64,000 nt of DNA, taken from the NCBI GenBank assembly GCA_020354625.1, contig CP070651.1, positions 2,626,407-2,690,406 of the forward strand. The letters are read 5' to 3'. Shown here piece by piece: positions 8,022 through 16,647 of the stretch; the first letter of the stretch is position 1, and each line of letters starts with the position of its first letter. Made by a program: the position numbers and the translations under genes. The notes below the pieces were generated by a model. That model was given only the letters and a program-made list of their open reading frames with translations. It had not been told where the DNA came from and did no database searches. This DNA comes from Trueperaceae bacterium (GTDB lineage: Bacteria; Deinococcota; Deinococci; Deinococcales; Trueperaceae).

Positions 8022-8027
8022 ATTATA
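8022..8027 (-). promoter_or_regulatory. Perfect -10 box upstream of the SDR-dipeptidase-DSD1 group
   Basis: The minus strand carries an exact TATAAT here, 83 bases before the SDR start, within the 248-base divergent spacer. No convincing -35 box is seen at 16-18 bases, so an activator may be needed or another promoter used. Nothing else in this spacer was recognised. Confidence 0.35.
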
Positions 8028-8186
8028 TCCCGGCAGGGTTCCCGTTGCAGACGGGTTCCGCCAACCGAGTGGAGCACCCGGGGACTTGCCCCGTCCACGG
8101 GTCGAGCGATAAGATGCTCGCCAGTTTTCCACCACGTTGTCCGGCCACCTCAGCCGGGTAGCTCTGCAGCTCGGGAAGGGAGCGAG

Positions 8187-9653
8187 ATGCGCGTCGTCAC
8201 CGGAGCCATCAGCCACGAGACCAGTACCTTTACACCAGTGCCCACCACCAGGGAGAACTATCAGCAGCGCTCAGGCTTCCTGCGTGGCGAAGCGGTCCTG
8301 GAGACGTTTACAGGCACCAACACACCGACCGGCGGCTTTATCGATGGGGCACGCTCGCACGGCTTCGGGTTGATCCCCACCATCCACACCACCCCCCACC
8401 CCAGCGGTCCCACCCCGAGGGAGATCTTCGATGAGGTGGTAGACGAGTTGCTCGACGGTGTCGCAGCAGCTGGCGAGGTCGACGGGGTGCTCTTAGAACT
8501 CCACGGGGCTATGGTAGCCGAGGGCATCGACGACTGCGAAGGGCACATCTTGGCAGCGGTGAGGCACCTGGTTGGCCCCGGCACTCCGGTCCTGGCTCAG
8601 CTCGACATCCACGCCAACGTCTCGGCGCGTATGGTCGAGATGGCCGACGTGTTGATCGGCCGTGAAACCTATCCGGAGATCGACATGGCGGCGCGGGGCC
8701 GCGAGTGCGCCGACGTGCTCGTGCGGATGCATCGCGATGGTCTCCAGCCCACGCTGGCGCTCTACCAGATCCCGATGGTCTGGGGCATGAACCAGGTCAC
8801 CGCCCACGCACCGATGCGCGAGGCGATCGAAGCGCTCCATCGCATCGAAGCATTACCCGGTGTGATCTGCGGCTCGATCGCGACCTGTTTTCCGCTGGCC
8901 GACATCCCGGACATGGGCGCCTCTGTCTATGTTGCGACCGACAACGACCCAGCGATGGCAGAACGCCACGCGCGCGAGCTCGGGCAGTGGCTCTACGCCA
9001 GGCGTTCGGACTGGCACTTCCCGATGCCGAGCACCATCGACGTTCTCGACCGGTTGGCGGGTCAGGGACCCTTCCCGGTCGTGCTGGCCGACCGCAACGA
9101 CAACCCGGGAGGGGGCTCGCCCGGCGACAGCACCGCGATGCTGCGGGCGTTCCTGGAGCGGAGGCTCCAAAAGGCCTGCATCCTCTACATCGTCGACCCC
9201 GAGGCGGTAGCGGCCTGCCGGGCCGCGGGCGTTGGAGCGAGCGTGGAGCTCGACGTCGGCGCCAAGACGACCCCGCTGCAAGGCCGGCCGGTACGGCTTA
9301 CAGCCGAGGTGATGGCGCTCTCAGACGGCCGATTTGCCTACGACGGACCGATGTATGCAGGCCTACAGGGGAATATGGGACCCTCGGCGCACATCCGGCA
9401 GGGCGGCGTCCACGTGCTGCTGGTAAGCGAACGGGAACAGCCCTTCGACACGGCCTTCGCCAGAACCCTCTCCTTGGATCCGAAGACCATGAACTACGTC
9501 GGCGTGAAGTCCGCCGCCCACTTTCGGGCTGCGTTCGAGCCGTTTGCCGGCTGCATCTATGTGGTAGCCGAACCGAGCGTACACAGCGCCGAGACCGGAC
9601 ACCTGACCTACCAGAACTTGGGGCGCGAGCTCTACCCACTGAGTAACCGCTAG
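8187..9653 (+). CDS. M81 family metallopeptidase (MlrC-like)
   Basis: A 488-residue zinc hydrolase related to microcystinase C, which in Sphingomonas cleaves linearised microcystin fragments; most family members have unknown substrates. Family motifs are present: RVVTGAISHETSTFTP at the N-terminus, LLELHGAMV, the metal-binding QLDIHANVS, and ADRNDNPGGGSPGDST near residue 305. It starts at ATG 8187 after GGGAGCGAG; the frame is open further upstream but that part lacks similarity. It is the first gene of a nine-gene operon, two bases before the FAD oxidase gene. It may hydrolyse an amide or peptide-like bond in the compound degraded by this operon. Confidence 0.88.
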   Translation: MRVVTGAISHETSTFTPVPTTRENYQQRSGFLRGEAVLETFTGTNTPTGGFIDGARSHGFGLIPTIHTTPHPSGPTPREIFDEVVDELLDGVAAAGEVDGVLLELHGAMVAEGIDDCEGHILAAVRHLVGPGTPVLAQLDIHANVSARMVEMADVLIGRETYPEIDMAARGRECADVLVRMHRDGLQPTLALYQIPMVWGMNQVTAHAPMREAIEALHRIEALPGVICGSIATCFPLADIPDMGASVYVATDNDPAMAERHARELGQWLYARRSDWHFPMPSTIDVLDRLAGQGPFPVVLADRNDNPGGGSPGDSTAMLRAFLERRLQKACILYIVDPEAVAACRAAGVGASVELDVGAKTTPLQGRPVRLTAEVMALSDGRFAYDGPMYAGLQGNMGPSAHIRQGGVHVLLVSEREQPFDTAFARTLSLDPKTMNYVGVKSAAHFRAAFEPFAGCIYVVAEPSVHSAETGHLTYQNLGRELYPLSNR

Positions 9654-9655
9654 CG

Positions 9656-10882
9656 ATGGCTTCTGCCACAGCGATCGTCATCGGCGGCGGCGTCATCGGG
9701 CTCAGCACCGCGTACCACCTGGCCCGTCGCCGCTTCGGCAGGGTAACGGTGTTGGAAAAGGCGGTGCTGGGAGACGGCTCGAGCAGCCGCGCCGCCGGCA
9801 TCGTCACCGGACACTTGTGGACCGAGACAGGGGTGCTGGCCCGCAAGCGCAGCTTGGCGCTTTTCGAGGAGCTCTCGGACGAACTCCGTGCTCACGGCTA
9901 CACCTTCAACCAGGTCGGCTGCCTCAACCTGTTCGGGGCCGAAAGCTGGCCCGAACGAGAGGCGCTCTTGCCGATATACGAGCGGCACGGGGTCCCCTTC
10001 GAAGTGATGGACGCTGCGGCGATCGCCGAGCGCTGGCCCGCGCTACGACCGGATCCCGAGCAGATCGGCCTGTTCGACCCCGTAGGAGGCTACAGCGAAC
10101 CGCACGCCTACCTGCCGGCGCTGGCGGCCAGAGCACGAGAGTTGGGCGTCGAGATCGTCGAGGGCTGCCAGGTCACGGGCTTCGTGCAGCGTGAGGGCCG
10201 CATCCGTGGGGTCGAGACGCGCACGGCCGGCACCGAGGAGCTGCGGGAAGCCGACGTGGTGATCTGCACCGTCCACGCCTGGACCCTGAAACTGCTCGAG
10301 CGCTTGGGCCGCGCCGTGCCCCTCAAATCGTTCGTACACCAGCGCTACCTGACCCGTCCCCTCCCCGAACCCCTCGAGCTGCCGGCGATCAACGCCAACC
10401 CCCAAGGGGGTTACGTGCGCCCCGCGCACTCGCCCGCCGGCCAGCCGTGTTTGCTCGCCGGCTTCGAGACTGCAGACCGTGCCGAGTTCAGGGTGCCGTC
10501 ACCCGAGTTCGACCTGTCGGAGCTGGCTGCACCTCCGGGCCTAAGGCAGACGCTCACGGATCGCCTATCCACGCTCCTGCCACAGCTGGCAACCTCCGAT
10601 TGGGCTAGCGAGAGCGTGGGGCTGATCTCGTTCTCGGTAGACGGCGAGCCGATCTTGGGGGCCCTGGGCGATCTCCCCGGCCTCTACCTCGGTTGCGGCT
10701 TCCATTCGGGTGGCTTCGCCTACAACCCGGTAGCAGGCGAGCTATTGGCCGAGATCGTCAGCGAGGGAGCTCCCAGCATCGAACTCAGCGCCTTCTCCCC
10801 GGAACGCTTCGAGGCCTCGGCGCTAAAGGACTACCTCGCCAAGAATCTGATCCAGGCCGATGCAGTGCGGCGGCGCCACTGA
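9656..10882 (+). CDS. FAD-dependent oxidoreductase (DAO family)
   Basis: A 408-residue flavoenzyme of the D-amino-acid oxidase/sarcosine oxidase fold. The dinucleotide-binding motif GGGVIGLSTAYHLARR begins at residue 10, followed by the ribose-binding Glu in VTVLEKA and the family's GDGSSSRAAGI. Near the C-terminus LGCGFHSGGFAYNPVAGELLAE is replaced in wording but corresponds to the conserved FAD-contacting segment ending in G-x-A-x-x-P-x-x-G. Such enzymes oxidise secondary or D-amines to imines. It is spaced two bases from the M81 gene, so the two are translationally linked. Substrate is unknown; glycine-, sarcosine- or D-proline-like amines are typical of the family. Confidence 0.9.
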   Translation: MASATAIVIGGGVIGLSTAYHLARRRFGRVTVLEKAVLGDGSSSRAAGIVTGHLWTETGVLARKRSLALFEELSDELRAHGYTFNQVGCLNLFGAESWPEREALLPIYERHGVPFEVMDAAAIAERWPALRPDPEQIGLFDPVGGYSEPHAYLPALAARARELGVEIVEGCQVTGFVQREGRIRGVETRTAGTEELREADVVICTVHAWTLKLLERLGRAVPLKSFVHQRYLTRPLPEPLELPAINANPQGGYVRPAHSPAGQPCLLAGFETADRAEFRVPSPEFDLSELAAPPGLRQTLTDRLSTLLPQLATSDWASESVGLISFSVDGEPILGALGDLPGLYLGCGFHSGGFAYNPVAGELLAEIVSEGAPSIELSAFSPERFEASALKDYLAKNLIQADAVRRRH

Positions 10883-10950
10883 ATCTGATATGATCCCCTG
10901 GTCTTACCACCCGTGGAGAGACCGTACCCGAACCGAACCCGGCGGGTCGA

Positions 10951-11928
10951 TTGCACATAGGCCTTATTGACGTGACAGAAACACCCCGTTATCCCCGAGC
11001 CATCCTCGTCTCCTGCGAGATCCCCTGGGACGAGAATGAAACGTTGCTCGAAGATGTCTTTCGTCGCGAGGTTCGCTCTGTATTGGAGCACTTTACGCAC
11101 CTCTACGTCTTCGGTACGGCCGGCGAAGGGCACGCAGTCGACACCGATCGCTTCCGGCAGATCGTAGACGTATTTTTCGATGAGACCCTGGGCCGCCACC
11201 CGGAAAAGGCCGTGTACCCGATGGTCGGCGTCATCGGCCTCTCGACCGCCAACGTGGTCGAGAGGCTCGCCTACGCCTTCGAGGTCGGGTTCCGGGTCTT
11301 TCAGATCTCACTGCCGAGCTGGGGCGTACTCAACGATCGTGAGCTGATGCGGTTTTTTGTCGACGTCTGCGGCACATTTCCCGAAGCGAAGTTCCTGCAC
11401 TACAACCTGCCGCGTGCAGGACGGGTGCTGACGGGCAGTGACTACGCCCGCATCCTCGAACAGGTGCCGAACCTGGTCGCCACCAAGAACACCGGCGGCG
11501 GCCTGGCCAAAGCTACAGATTTGCTCACCCAGGCTCCAGAGTTGCAACACTTTCTCGGCGAGGAAGGCTACGGGCACGGCGCACTGATCGGCGAGTGCTC
11601 ACTGCTCTCCTCGATGGGGCCCATGACACCCCACAAGGCTTGGGAGCTCTTCCGGGCCGGGATCGATCGCGATGTCGGACGCATCGTGGCTTTGCAGCAC
11701 GGCTTTCACCAGCTGGTGACGACCGTGCTCGGTCCGCTGCTCATCGACCGGCGCATCGATGGCGCTTACGACAAGATCATCGTGCGCCTCGGTGGACTCG
11801 AAGAGATGCCTCTGCGGCTGCTATCGCCCTATCAGGGCTTCAGCGAAGAGGAGTACCAGAGTTGCCGGGACCGCTTCCACCACCATTTCCCCGACTGGGT
11901 AGCCAGCCCACCAAAGGAGCGACTATGA
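10951..11928 (+). CDS. DapA-superfamily aldolase/lyase (first copy)
   Basis: A 325-residue class I aldolase-fold protein of the dihydrodipicolinate synthase superfamily. The substrate-carboxylate motif is TAGEGHA, the catalytic tyrosine lies in LHYNLPRAGR and the Schiff-base lysine in VATKNTGGG. The family includes N-acetylneuraminate lyase, keto-deoxy-sugar-acid aldolases and pyrroline-hydroxy-carboxylate deaminase, and the last would suit a neighbouring DAO-type enzyme. Two starts are possible, TTG 10951 or GTG 10972, neither with a strong ribosome-binding site. It overlaps the next gene by four bases (ATGA). A second DapA-like gene lies further down the same operon, so the two probably act on different intermediates. 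Confidence 0.87.
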   Translation: MHIGLIDVTETPRYPRAILVSCEIPWDENETLLEDVFRREVRSVLEHFTHLYVFGTAGEGHAVDTDRFRQIVDVFFDETLGRHPEKAVYPMVGVIGLSTANVVERLAYAFEVGFRVFQISLPSWGVLNDRELMRFFVDVCGTFPEAKFLHYNLPRAGRVLTGSDYARILEQVPNLVATKNTGGGLAKATDLLTQAPELQHFLGEEGYGHGALIGECSLLSSMGPMTPHKAWELFRAGIDRDVGRIVALQHGFHQLVTTVLGPLLIDRRIDGAYDKIIVRLGGLEEMPLRLLSPYQGFSEEEYQSCRDRFHHHFPDWVASPPKERL

Positions 11929-12707
11929 GAAAGAGCAAGATGCTCACCAAGTTCCGCAACGGCAGTTCGGCCCGCGTCTGCGCCATGGGGCACATGCTCC
12001 CCTTCTTTATCCGCTACGCGGCCCACTACAACTACGATGGGATCTGGCTCGACCTCGAGCACCGCACCCTCACAGATCGGGAAGTACAGTACCTGATCGC
12101 GCTGTGCCGCGCCGCGGATATCGATTGCATGGTACGCCCCTCAACGCGTGAAGCAGCCCGGCTCTACCGGTATTTGGAAGACGGCGCCACCGGATTTCTG
12201 ATGCCGCACGTCTCCGACGCCGAAACGGCTTATGCGATCGTGCAAGCCAGCAAATTCCCCCCCGTCGGAAACCGGGGGCTCGACGGCGCGGGACAAGATG
12301 GGGACTTCGGCATCGCGGCCTGGCGCGAGGGCGGAAACTTCACTGACGACGCCAATAGGGAAACCTTCGTCATCACCCAAGTCGAAACGCTCGAGGCGGT
12401 GGCCAACGCAGCTGAAATCGCCTCGATTCCCGGGATCGATGGGCTCTTTGTCGGCCCAGCAGACCTCGGCTTACGCATACGAACGGCGTCCTCTGTAGAC
12501 AAGCCGAGCTTGGAAGAGGCCATCGAGACGGTTGCTGCTGCAGCTGAAGCGCACGGAAAGGTGTGGGGCATCGCGGTCGGCAGCAAAGAGGAGTTCTTGC
12601 GCTACCGCGATATGGGAGCGAAGCTGATCCCCTGGGGTGGTGACTTCGCCTTGAGAGAGATGCTGCGCCGCAGCAGTGAAGAGCTAGGCCTGATGCTCAG
12701 CGACTGA
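11925..12707 (+). CDS. HpcH/HpaI-family aldolase
   Basis: A 260-residue metal-dependent class II aldolase, of the group that cleaves 2-keto-3-deoxy acids to pyruvate plus an aldehyde. Motifs: IWLDLEHR with the catalytic His, CMVRPS, GATGFLMPHV, KFPPVGNRG, the metal-binding Glu in ITQVET, and Asp in LFVGPADLGL. The ATG at 11925 overlaps the preceding stop (ATGA) and has AAAGGAG upstream; the frame is open further upstream but that part overlaps the DapA gene. It supplies the likely carbon-carbon cleavage step of the operon. It is followed by 157 bases with no clear gene. Confidence 0.9.
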   Translation: MRKSKMLTKFRNGSSARVCAMGHMLPFFIRYAAHYNYDGIWLDLEHRTLTDREVQYLIALCRAADIDCMVRPSTREAARLYRYLEDGATGFLMPHVSDAETAYAIVQASKFPPVGNRGLDGAGQDGDFGIAAWREGGNFTDDANRETFVITQVETLEAVANAAEIASIPGIDGLFVGPADLGLRIRTASSVDKPSLEEAIETVAAAAEAHGKVWGIAVGSKEEFLRYRDMGAKLIPWGGDFALREMLRRSSEELGLMLSD

Positions 12708-12864
12708 GGCGTGATATGAAGGCAATCCACAGCGTCCTTGGTGAACCGGGCGGTCATCGAATCGATCGGGAGCCGGAATATCTACTTTGTCAACAGCCCG
12801 TTCGAGCACGCACAGGTGCTCTACGCAACCGTACCAGCTGCACAACGAGAGGAGACGCCCCGCC

Positions 12865-13791
12865 GTGACCGAACCCGTGGTCTATTTGAACGACCGCTTC
12901 GTGCCAGCTTCGCAAGCGAGCCTCAACATCTACGATCTCGGCATCGTCTTGGGGGCCACCGTCACCGAGATGACCCGCACCTTTGGCCACCAGCCGTTTC
13001 GGCTCGAAGACCACCTGGCCCGCCTCTACCGCTCGTGCAAGTACGTCGGCATTCCACTGGCCTTGGATCAGGCAGAACTATTCGAGATCAGCATGGAATT
13101 GATCAGAATGAACAGCGGACTCATCGGCCCAGGAGATGACCTCGGCGTGGTTCACTTCGTAACACCTGGCGAGCAACCCCTCTACGCCGGCAGCGCAGCC
13201 GGCAGCGCCCGCCGGACGCCGACGGTATGCGTCCACTCGTTCCCACTGCCCTTTTTTGCCTGGCGTCACCTGCTTACAGATGGGGCGCACGTGGTCACCC
13301 CGGCCGTCCGTCACGTACCACCCGAGTGCGTCGACCCGAAAGCGAAAAACCGCTCGCGGCTCCACTGGTTCATCGCCGACCAGCAGTCTCAAGCGGTCGA
13401 TCCGCAGGCGACCAGCCTGCTGCTCGATCTGCAGGGCAACATCACCGAGTGTTCCGGGGCGAACTTCCTGATATGCGCGGGCCGCACCGTATACGCCCCA
13501 ACCAGCCGCAACATCTTGGAAGGGGTTTCGATGGTGACAGTGCGCGAGCTGGCCAAAGATTTAGGGCTTGCCTGGGTGGAGAAGGATCTTCAACCTTATG
13601 ATGTCATCAACGCCGACGAGGCGTGGTTGACCTCGACCCCCTACGGTCTGGCGCCTTGTACCAAGATCAACGGAGTCGCCATCGGTGACGGCAAACCCGG
13701 GCCGATCTACCACGAACTCTCAGCGGCCTGGAGCCGGCTTGTGGGCCTCGATATCGAAGCTCAGGTTCTCGGCACCGTCGAGGCAGCGTGA
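12865..13791 (+). CDS. Class IV aminotransferase (PLP)
   Basis: A 308-residue fold-type IV PLP enzyme of the branched-chain/D-amino-acid aminotransferase and aminodeoxychorismate lyase family. The N-terminus (VVYLNDRFVPASQASLNIYD) and the F-R-L-x-x-H-L-x-R-L motif (about residue 52) are typical. The PLP lysine sits in DPKAKNRSRLHW, and the cofactor-binding Glu in NITECSGANFLI. GTG 12865 is chosen because GAGAGGAG lies upstream and the family N-terminus begins there. It probably moves an amino group to or from an intermediate made by the neighbouring oxidase and aldolases. Stereospecificity cannot be read from sequence alone. Confidence 0.9.
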   Translation: MTEPVVYLNDRFVPASQASLNIYDLGIVLGATVTEMTRTFGHQPFRLEDHLARLYRSCKYVGIPLALDQAELFEISMELIRMNSGLIGPGDDLGVVHFVTPGEQPLYAGSAAGSARRTPTVCVHSFPLPFFAWRHLLTDGAHVVTPAVRHVPPECVDPKAKNRSRLHWFIADQQSQAVDPQATSLLLDLQGNITECSGANFLICAGRTVYAPTSRNILEGVSMVTVRELAKDLGLAWVEKDLQPYDVINADEAWLTSTPYGLAPCTKINGVAIGDGKPGPIYHELSAAWSRLVGLDIEAQVLGTVEAA

Positions 13792-13801
13792 GGGCGGCAA
13801 C

Positions 13802-14803
13802 GTGACCTGGTCTTTTACACCTGCCGACCGGGAACTTCTCGAACGAGATGTGCTCCCCTTGTTACCTGAGCGCATCTTCGACGCCCACGCCCATCTGTTT
13901 TCCCACGAGCACTACCCTGACGGGGTACCAGAGGGGCTGAGAAACACACCCGAGCACGTGGGCTTGGCAGACTACCGGCGCTATAGCGACTGGCTCCACC
14001 CCGAAGATCGGGTGGTGGGAGGCCTCTTTTTCGGGTTGGCCTTCTTAGGGGACCGCGAGGCCAACAACGCCTTCGTGGCCCGTGAATGCGCAGAGGCCCC
14101 ACACGGGTTCCGGGCGCTGGCCCAGCTGCTGGTGTCACCGGAATCGGATCCGGAGCAGGTACGCGAAGCGGTAAGGCGCGGCGGCTACGTCGGACTCAAG
14201 CCGTACCACACCATGGCCCGATCCGACGGTCCGAGCTGGCGGGCGCCGATCGAGGCTTACCTCCCCGAGGCTCTCGTCGCAGTGGCGGACCGAGAGGGGC
14301 TCTCCATCACCCTGCATATGGTGCGTGACCGCGCGCTGGCCGACCCCGCCAACCAAGCGACTATCCGGCGTTACTGCCAGCGGTATCCGAACATGCGGCT
14401 GATCCTGGCCCACGCCGCGCGCGGCTTCAACCCCTGGCACACCATCGAGGGGATCGAAAGCCTTCGGGGTCTCGAAAACGTCTGGTTCGACACCTCCGCC
14501 GTGACCGAGGCCGGCGCCTTCGAAGCGATCGTCGAGACGATGGGGCTTGAGAGGCTCCTCTACGGCACCGACTTCCACGTCAGCCATCTGCGTGGCCGCT
14601 GCGTGGCGATCGGGGACTCGTTTCACTGGTTCTACGCCGACGAGATGAATCTTCACGAAAAGCACGCCACCCTTGCGCCCGTTCTCATCGGGCTAGAGTC
14701 CCTGCGCAGCTTGTGCCTGGCATTCCGGCGGCTCAAACTCAGCGATGGTGAGATCGAAGCCGTCTTCTACGGCAACGCCGCTGAGCTCTTCTCGCTTCGG
14801 TAG
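13802..14803 (+). CDS. Amidohydrolase family protein
   Basis: A 333-residue TIM-barrel metal hydrolase of the amidohydrolase-2 group (relatives include aminocarboxymuconate-semialdehyde decarboxylase and lactone hydrolases). Metal-site residues: IFDAHAHLFS with the HxH pair near residue 27, LKPYH, His in SITLHMVRDR, His in LILAHAARG and Asp in YGTDFH. The GTG start at 13802 lies ten bases after the aminotransferase stop with AGGGCGG before it. It could open a ring, hydrolyse an amide or decarboxylate an intermediate; the sequence does not distinguish these. Confidence 0.88.
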   Translation: MTWSFTPADRELLERDVLPLLPERIFDAHAHLFSHEHYPDGVPEGLRNTPEHVGLADYRRYSDWLHPEDRVVGGLFFGLAFLGDREANNAFVARECAEAPHGFRALAQLLVSPESDPEQVREAVRRGGYVGLKPYHTMARSDGPSWRAPIEAYLPEALVAVADREGLSITLHMVRDRALADPANQATIRRYCQRYPNMRLILAHAARGFNPWHTIEGIESLRGLENVWFDTSAVTEAGAFEAIVETMGLERLLYGTDFHVSHLRGRCVAIGDSFHWFYADEMNLHEKHATLAPVLIGLESLRSLCLAFRRLKLSDGEIEAVFYGNAAELFSLR

Positions 14804-14816
14804 GAGGGGGTGTACG

Positions 14817-15620
14817 GTGAATCGCTTCGAACATCGCGTGGCGCTCGTCACGGGCGCAGCCCGTGGGATCGGGCGAGGCGTAGCCCTTCAGTTAGCGCAC
14901 GAAGGGGCGAAGGTGGTCGTCAACGACTACGCCAACATGGACTTGGCCGAAGAGGTCGTGCGAGAGATCGAGCACGCCGGCACAGAGGCGTTGGCCTTTC
15001 AGGCAGATGTATCTGACCGGGACGCGGTGACGGCGCTGGTCGAGGCGACGGTCGCACGATTCGGACGGCTCGATATCGCCGTTGCCAACGCCGCGACGTC
15101 GGTCCGCGAGCCGGTCATCGAAGCCACCTGGGAGCACGTCGTAAGGACGATCGAGGTAACGCAGCTGGGGGTGTTTTGGGTGTGCCAGTCGGCCGTGCAG
15201 CAGATGTGCCGGCAGGAGAAGATCGGCAGGTCGCGCGGCAAGATCGTGATCACCGGCTCGATCCAGGGCGAGCACCCCTTTCCCCAGAGTGCCCCGTACA
15301 ACATGGCCAAGGCCGCCGTCAACCACTTCGGGCGCACCTTGGCAGCGGAATTGACGGCTCAAAGAATCAACGTCAACGTGGTGAACCCCGGCTGGATCGA
15401 TACCCCTGGCGAGCGCGTCCACACCAGCGAAGCAGAGATCGAAGCGGCCGGACCCCAGCTCCCCTGGGGACGGCTCGGCACACCGGACGACATCGCCAAG
15501 GCCGTGGCCTTTCTGGCCAGCGACGACGCCGACTACATCACCGGCGCGGCCTTGCGCGTCGACGGCGGCTACATGGCCAGCTTGAGCCTGCCCCACCTGG
15601 GGTCTCGAGACGACATCTGA
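14817..15620 (+). CDS. Short-chain dehydrogenase/reductase (FabG-like)
   Basis: A 267-residue classical SDR. Cofactor motif TGAARGIG, Asn-Ala in VANAATS, catalytic Ser in ITGSIQG, Tyr and Lys in PYNMAKAAVNHFG, and the C-terminal ITGAALRVDGGYMA are all present. The basic residue pattern after strand 2 is not decisive for NAD versus NADP. GTG 14817 has AGGAGGGGG six bases upstream, overlapping the stop of the amidohydrolase gene. This is the second SDR of the region; the other lies in the divergent group at 7.1 kb, so the locus has two candidate alcohol/ketone redox steps. Confidence 0.92.
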   Translation: MNRFEHRVALVTGAARGIGRGVALQLAHEGAKVVVNDYANMDLAEEVVREIEHAGTEALAFQADVSDRDAVTALVEATVARFGRLDIAVANAATSVREPVIEATWEHVVRTIEVTQLGVFWVCQSAVQQMCRQEKIGRSRGKIVITGSIQGEHPFPQSAPYNMAKAAVNHFGRTLAAELTAQRINVNVVNPGWIDTPGERVHTSEAEIEAAGPQLPWGRLGTPDDIAKAVAFLASDDADYITGAALRVDGGYMASLSLPHLGSRDDI

Positions 15621-15661
15621 GCAGCGTAGCGTGGCCTAGACGCCACGGGAGGGAGTAAGAA

Positions 15662-16612
15662 GTGAACATTGCCAGTGTAAAACAGATCTTGCGGGGGCCG
15701 ATGATTCCGGTGATCACCCACTTGAAAGCCGACCTCACCGTCGATGAAGCGGCGATCCGCGAAGAGGTCCGTTACCTCGTCGACCACGGCGTGGTCACGG
15801 GGCAGGGCGTACTGCTGGCGGTGGGAGCAGGCGGAGACTTCAACATGCTCAGCGTGGCGGAGCGCAAAGCGGCCGCCAAGGCCATCGTCGAGGCCGCAGC
15901 CGGGCAAGCCCCCGTGTTGGTCGGCGCCCAAGATACCAACGTCGAAGTCGTACTGGAGATGGCCCGCTTCGCCGAGGAGATCGGCGCGTACGGCATCCAG
16001 GCCAGCACGCCATACTACTACCGGCCTTCGGACGACGACGCCTTGCGCTTCTACCGGGCTGTCCACGACGCCACCGAACAGATTGCGATCATGGCCTACA
16101 ACACCTTCTGGCACGATTACGACTTCCCGTTTTCGGTGCTCGACGAGCTCTGTGAGCTCGAGCGGATCGTCGCCCTCAAGTGGGCCCGCCCCGACAACGG
16201 GGTGCCCTACATGAAAGGGGTCGCGCGCTACGCCGAGCGACTGGCGGTGGTGGACAACGGCGGCATGCAGGTGATGAACCACATGCTGGGGGGAACCGGT
16301 TACATCACCCACCTGGCCACCCTCTGGCCCGAACATGACCTGGAAGTCTGGGCGCTGCTCGAGGCCGGCGATTACCCGGCGGCGCAACAAAAGATCATGG
16401 CGGCCAACTGGCCCTGGCAGGCCTTTCGCGGCGAGATGGCGGCCCGCACCAGCGGCGAGTCGCCCCCCGTCAAAGCGGGGCTCGAGCTTTTGGGCAGGCA
16501 CGGCGGCCCCTGCCGGCTGCCGTCTCGCGCCCTCACCGCCGATGAGCGCACAAAACTTAGCGAGGTGCTCGCCGCCATCGGGGTGCCCGGCGCGCTGGTG
16601 GCAGGAGACTGA
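15662..16612 (+). CDS. DapA-superfamily aldolase/lyase (second copy)
   Basis: A 316-residue protein of the same superfamily as the copy at 10.95 kb, but clearly divergent from it. The Schiff-base lysine is in IVALKWARPD and the catalytic tyrosine in IMAYNTFWHD. The usual G-T-x-G-E carboxylate motif is replaced by VGAGGDFNML, so substrate contacts differ from true DapA. The GTG start follows GGGAGG. It lies 41 bases after the SDR gene. Candidate activities are a keto-acid aldolase or dehydratase; essential lysine-synthetic DapA is unlikely given the catabolic context. Confidence 0.85.
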   Translation: MNIASVKQILRGPMIPVITHLKADLTVDEAAIREEVRYLVDHGVVTGQGVLLAVGAGGDFNMLSVAERKAAAKAIVEAAAGQAPVLVGAQDTNVEVVLEMARFAEEIGAYGIQASTPYYYRPSDDDALRFYRAVHDATEQIAIMAYNTFWHDYDFPFSVLDELCELERIVALKWARPDNGVPYMKGVARYAERLAVVDNGGMQVMNHMLGGTGYITHLATLWPEHDLEVWALLEAGDYPAAQQKIMAANWPWQAFRGEMAARTSGESPPVKAGLELLGRHGGPCRLPSRALTADERTKLSEVLAAIGVPGALVAGD

Positions 16613-16647
16613 ACCGGGGCCGGTGAGATGCTATCGTGCGTGCCACC

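Noticed and set aside
12738..13139. Candidate separate gene overlapping the aminotransferase
   Set aside because: After about 40 codons it is merely a shifted frame of the aminotransferase; only the first part is mentioned as a possible remnant.
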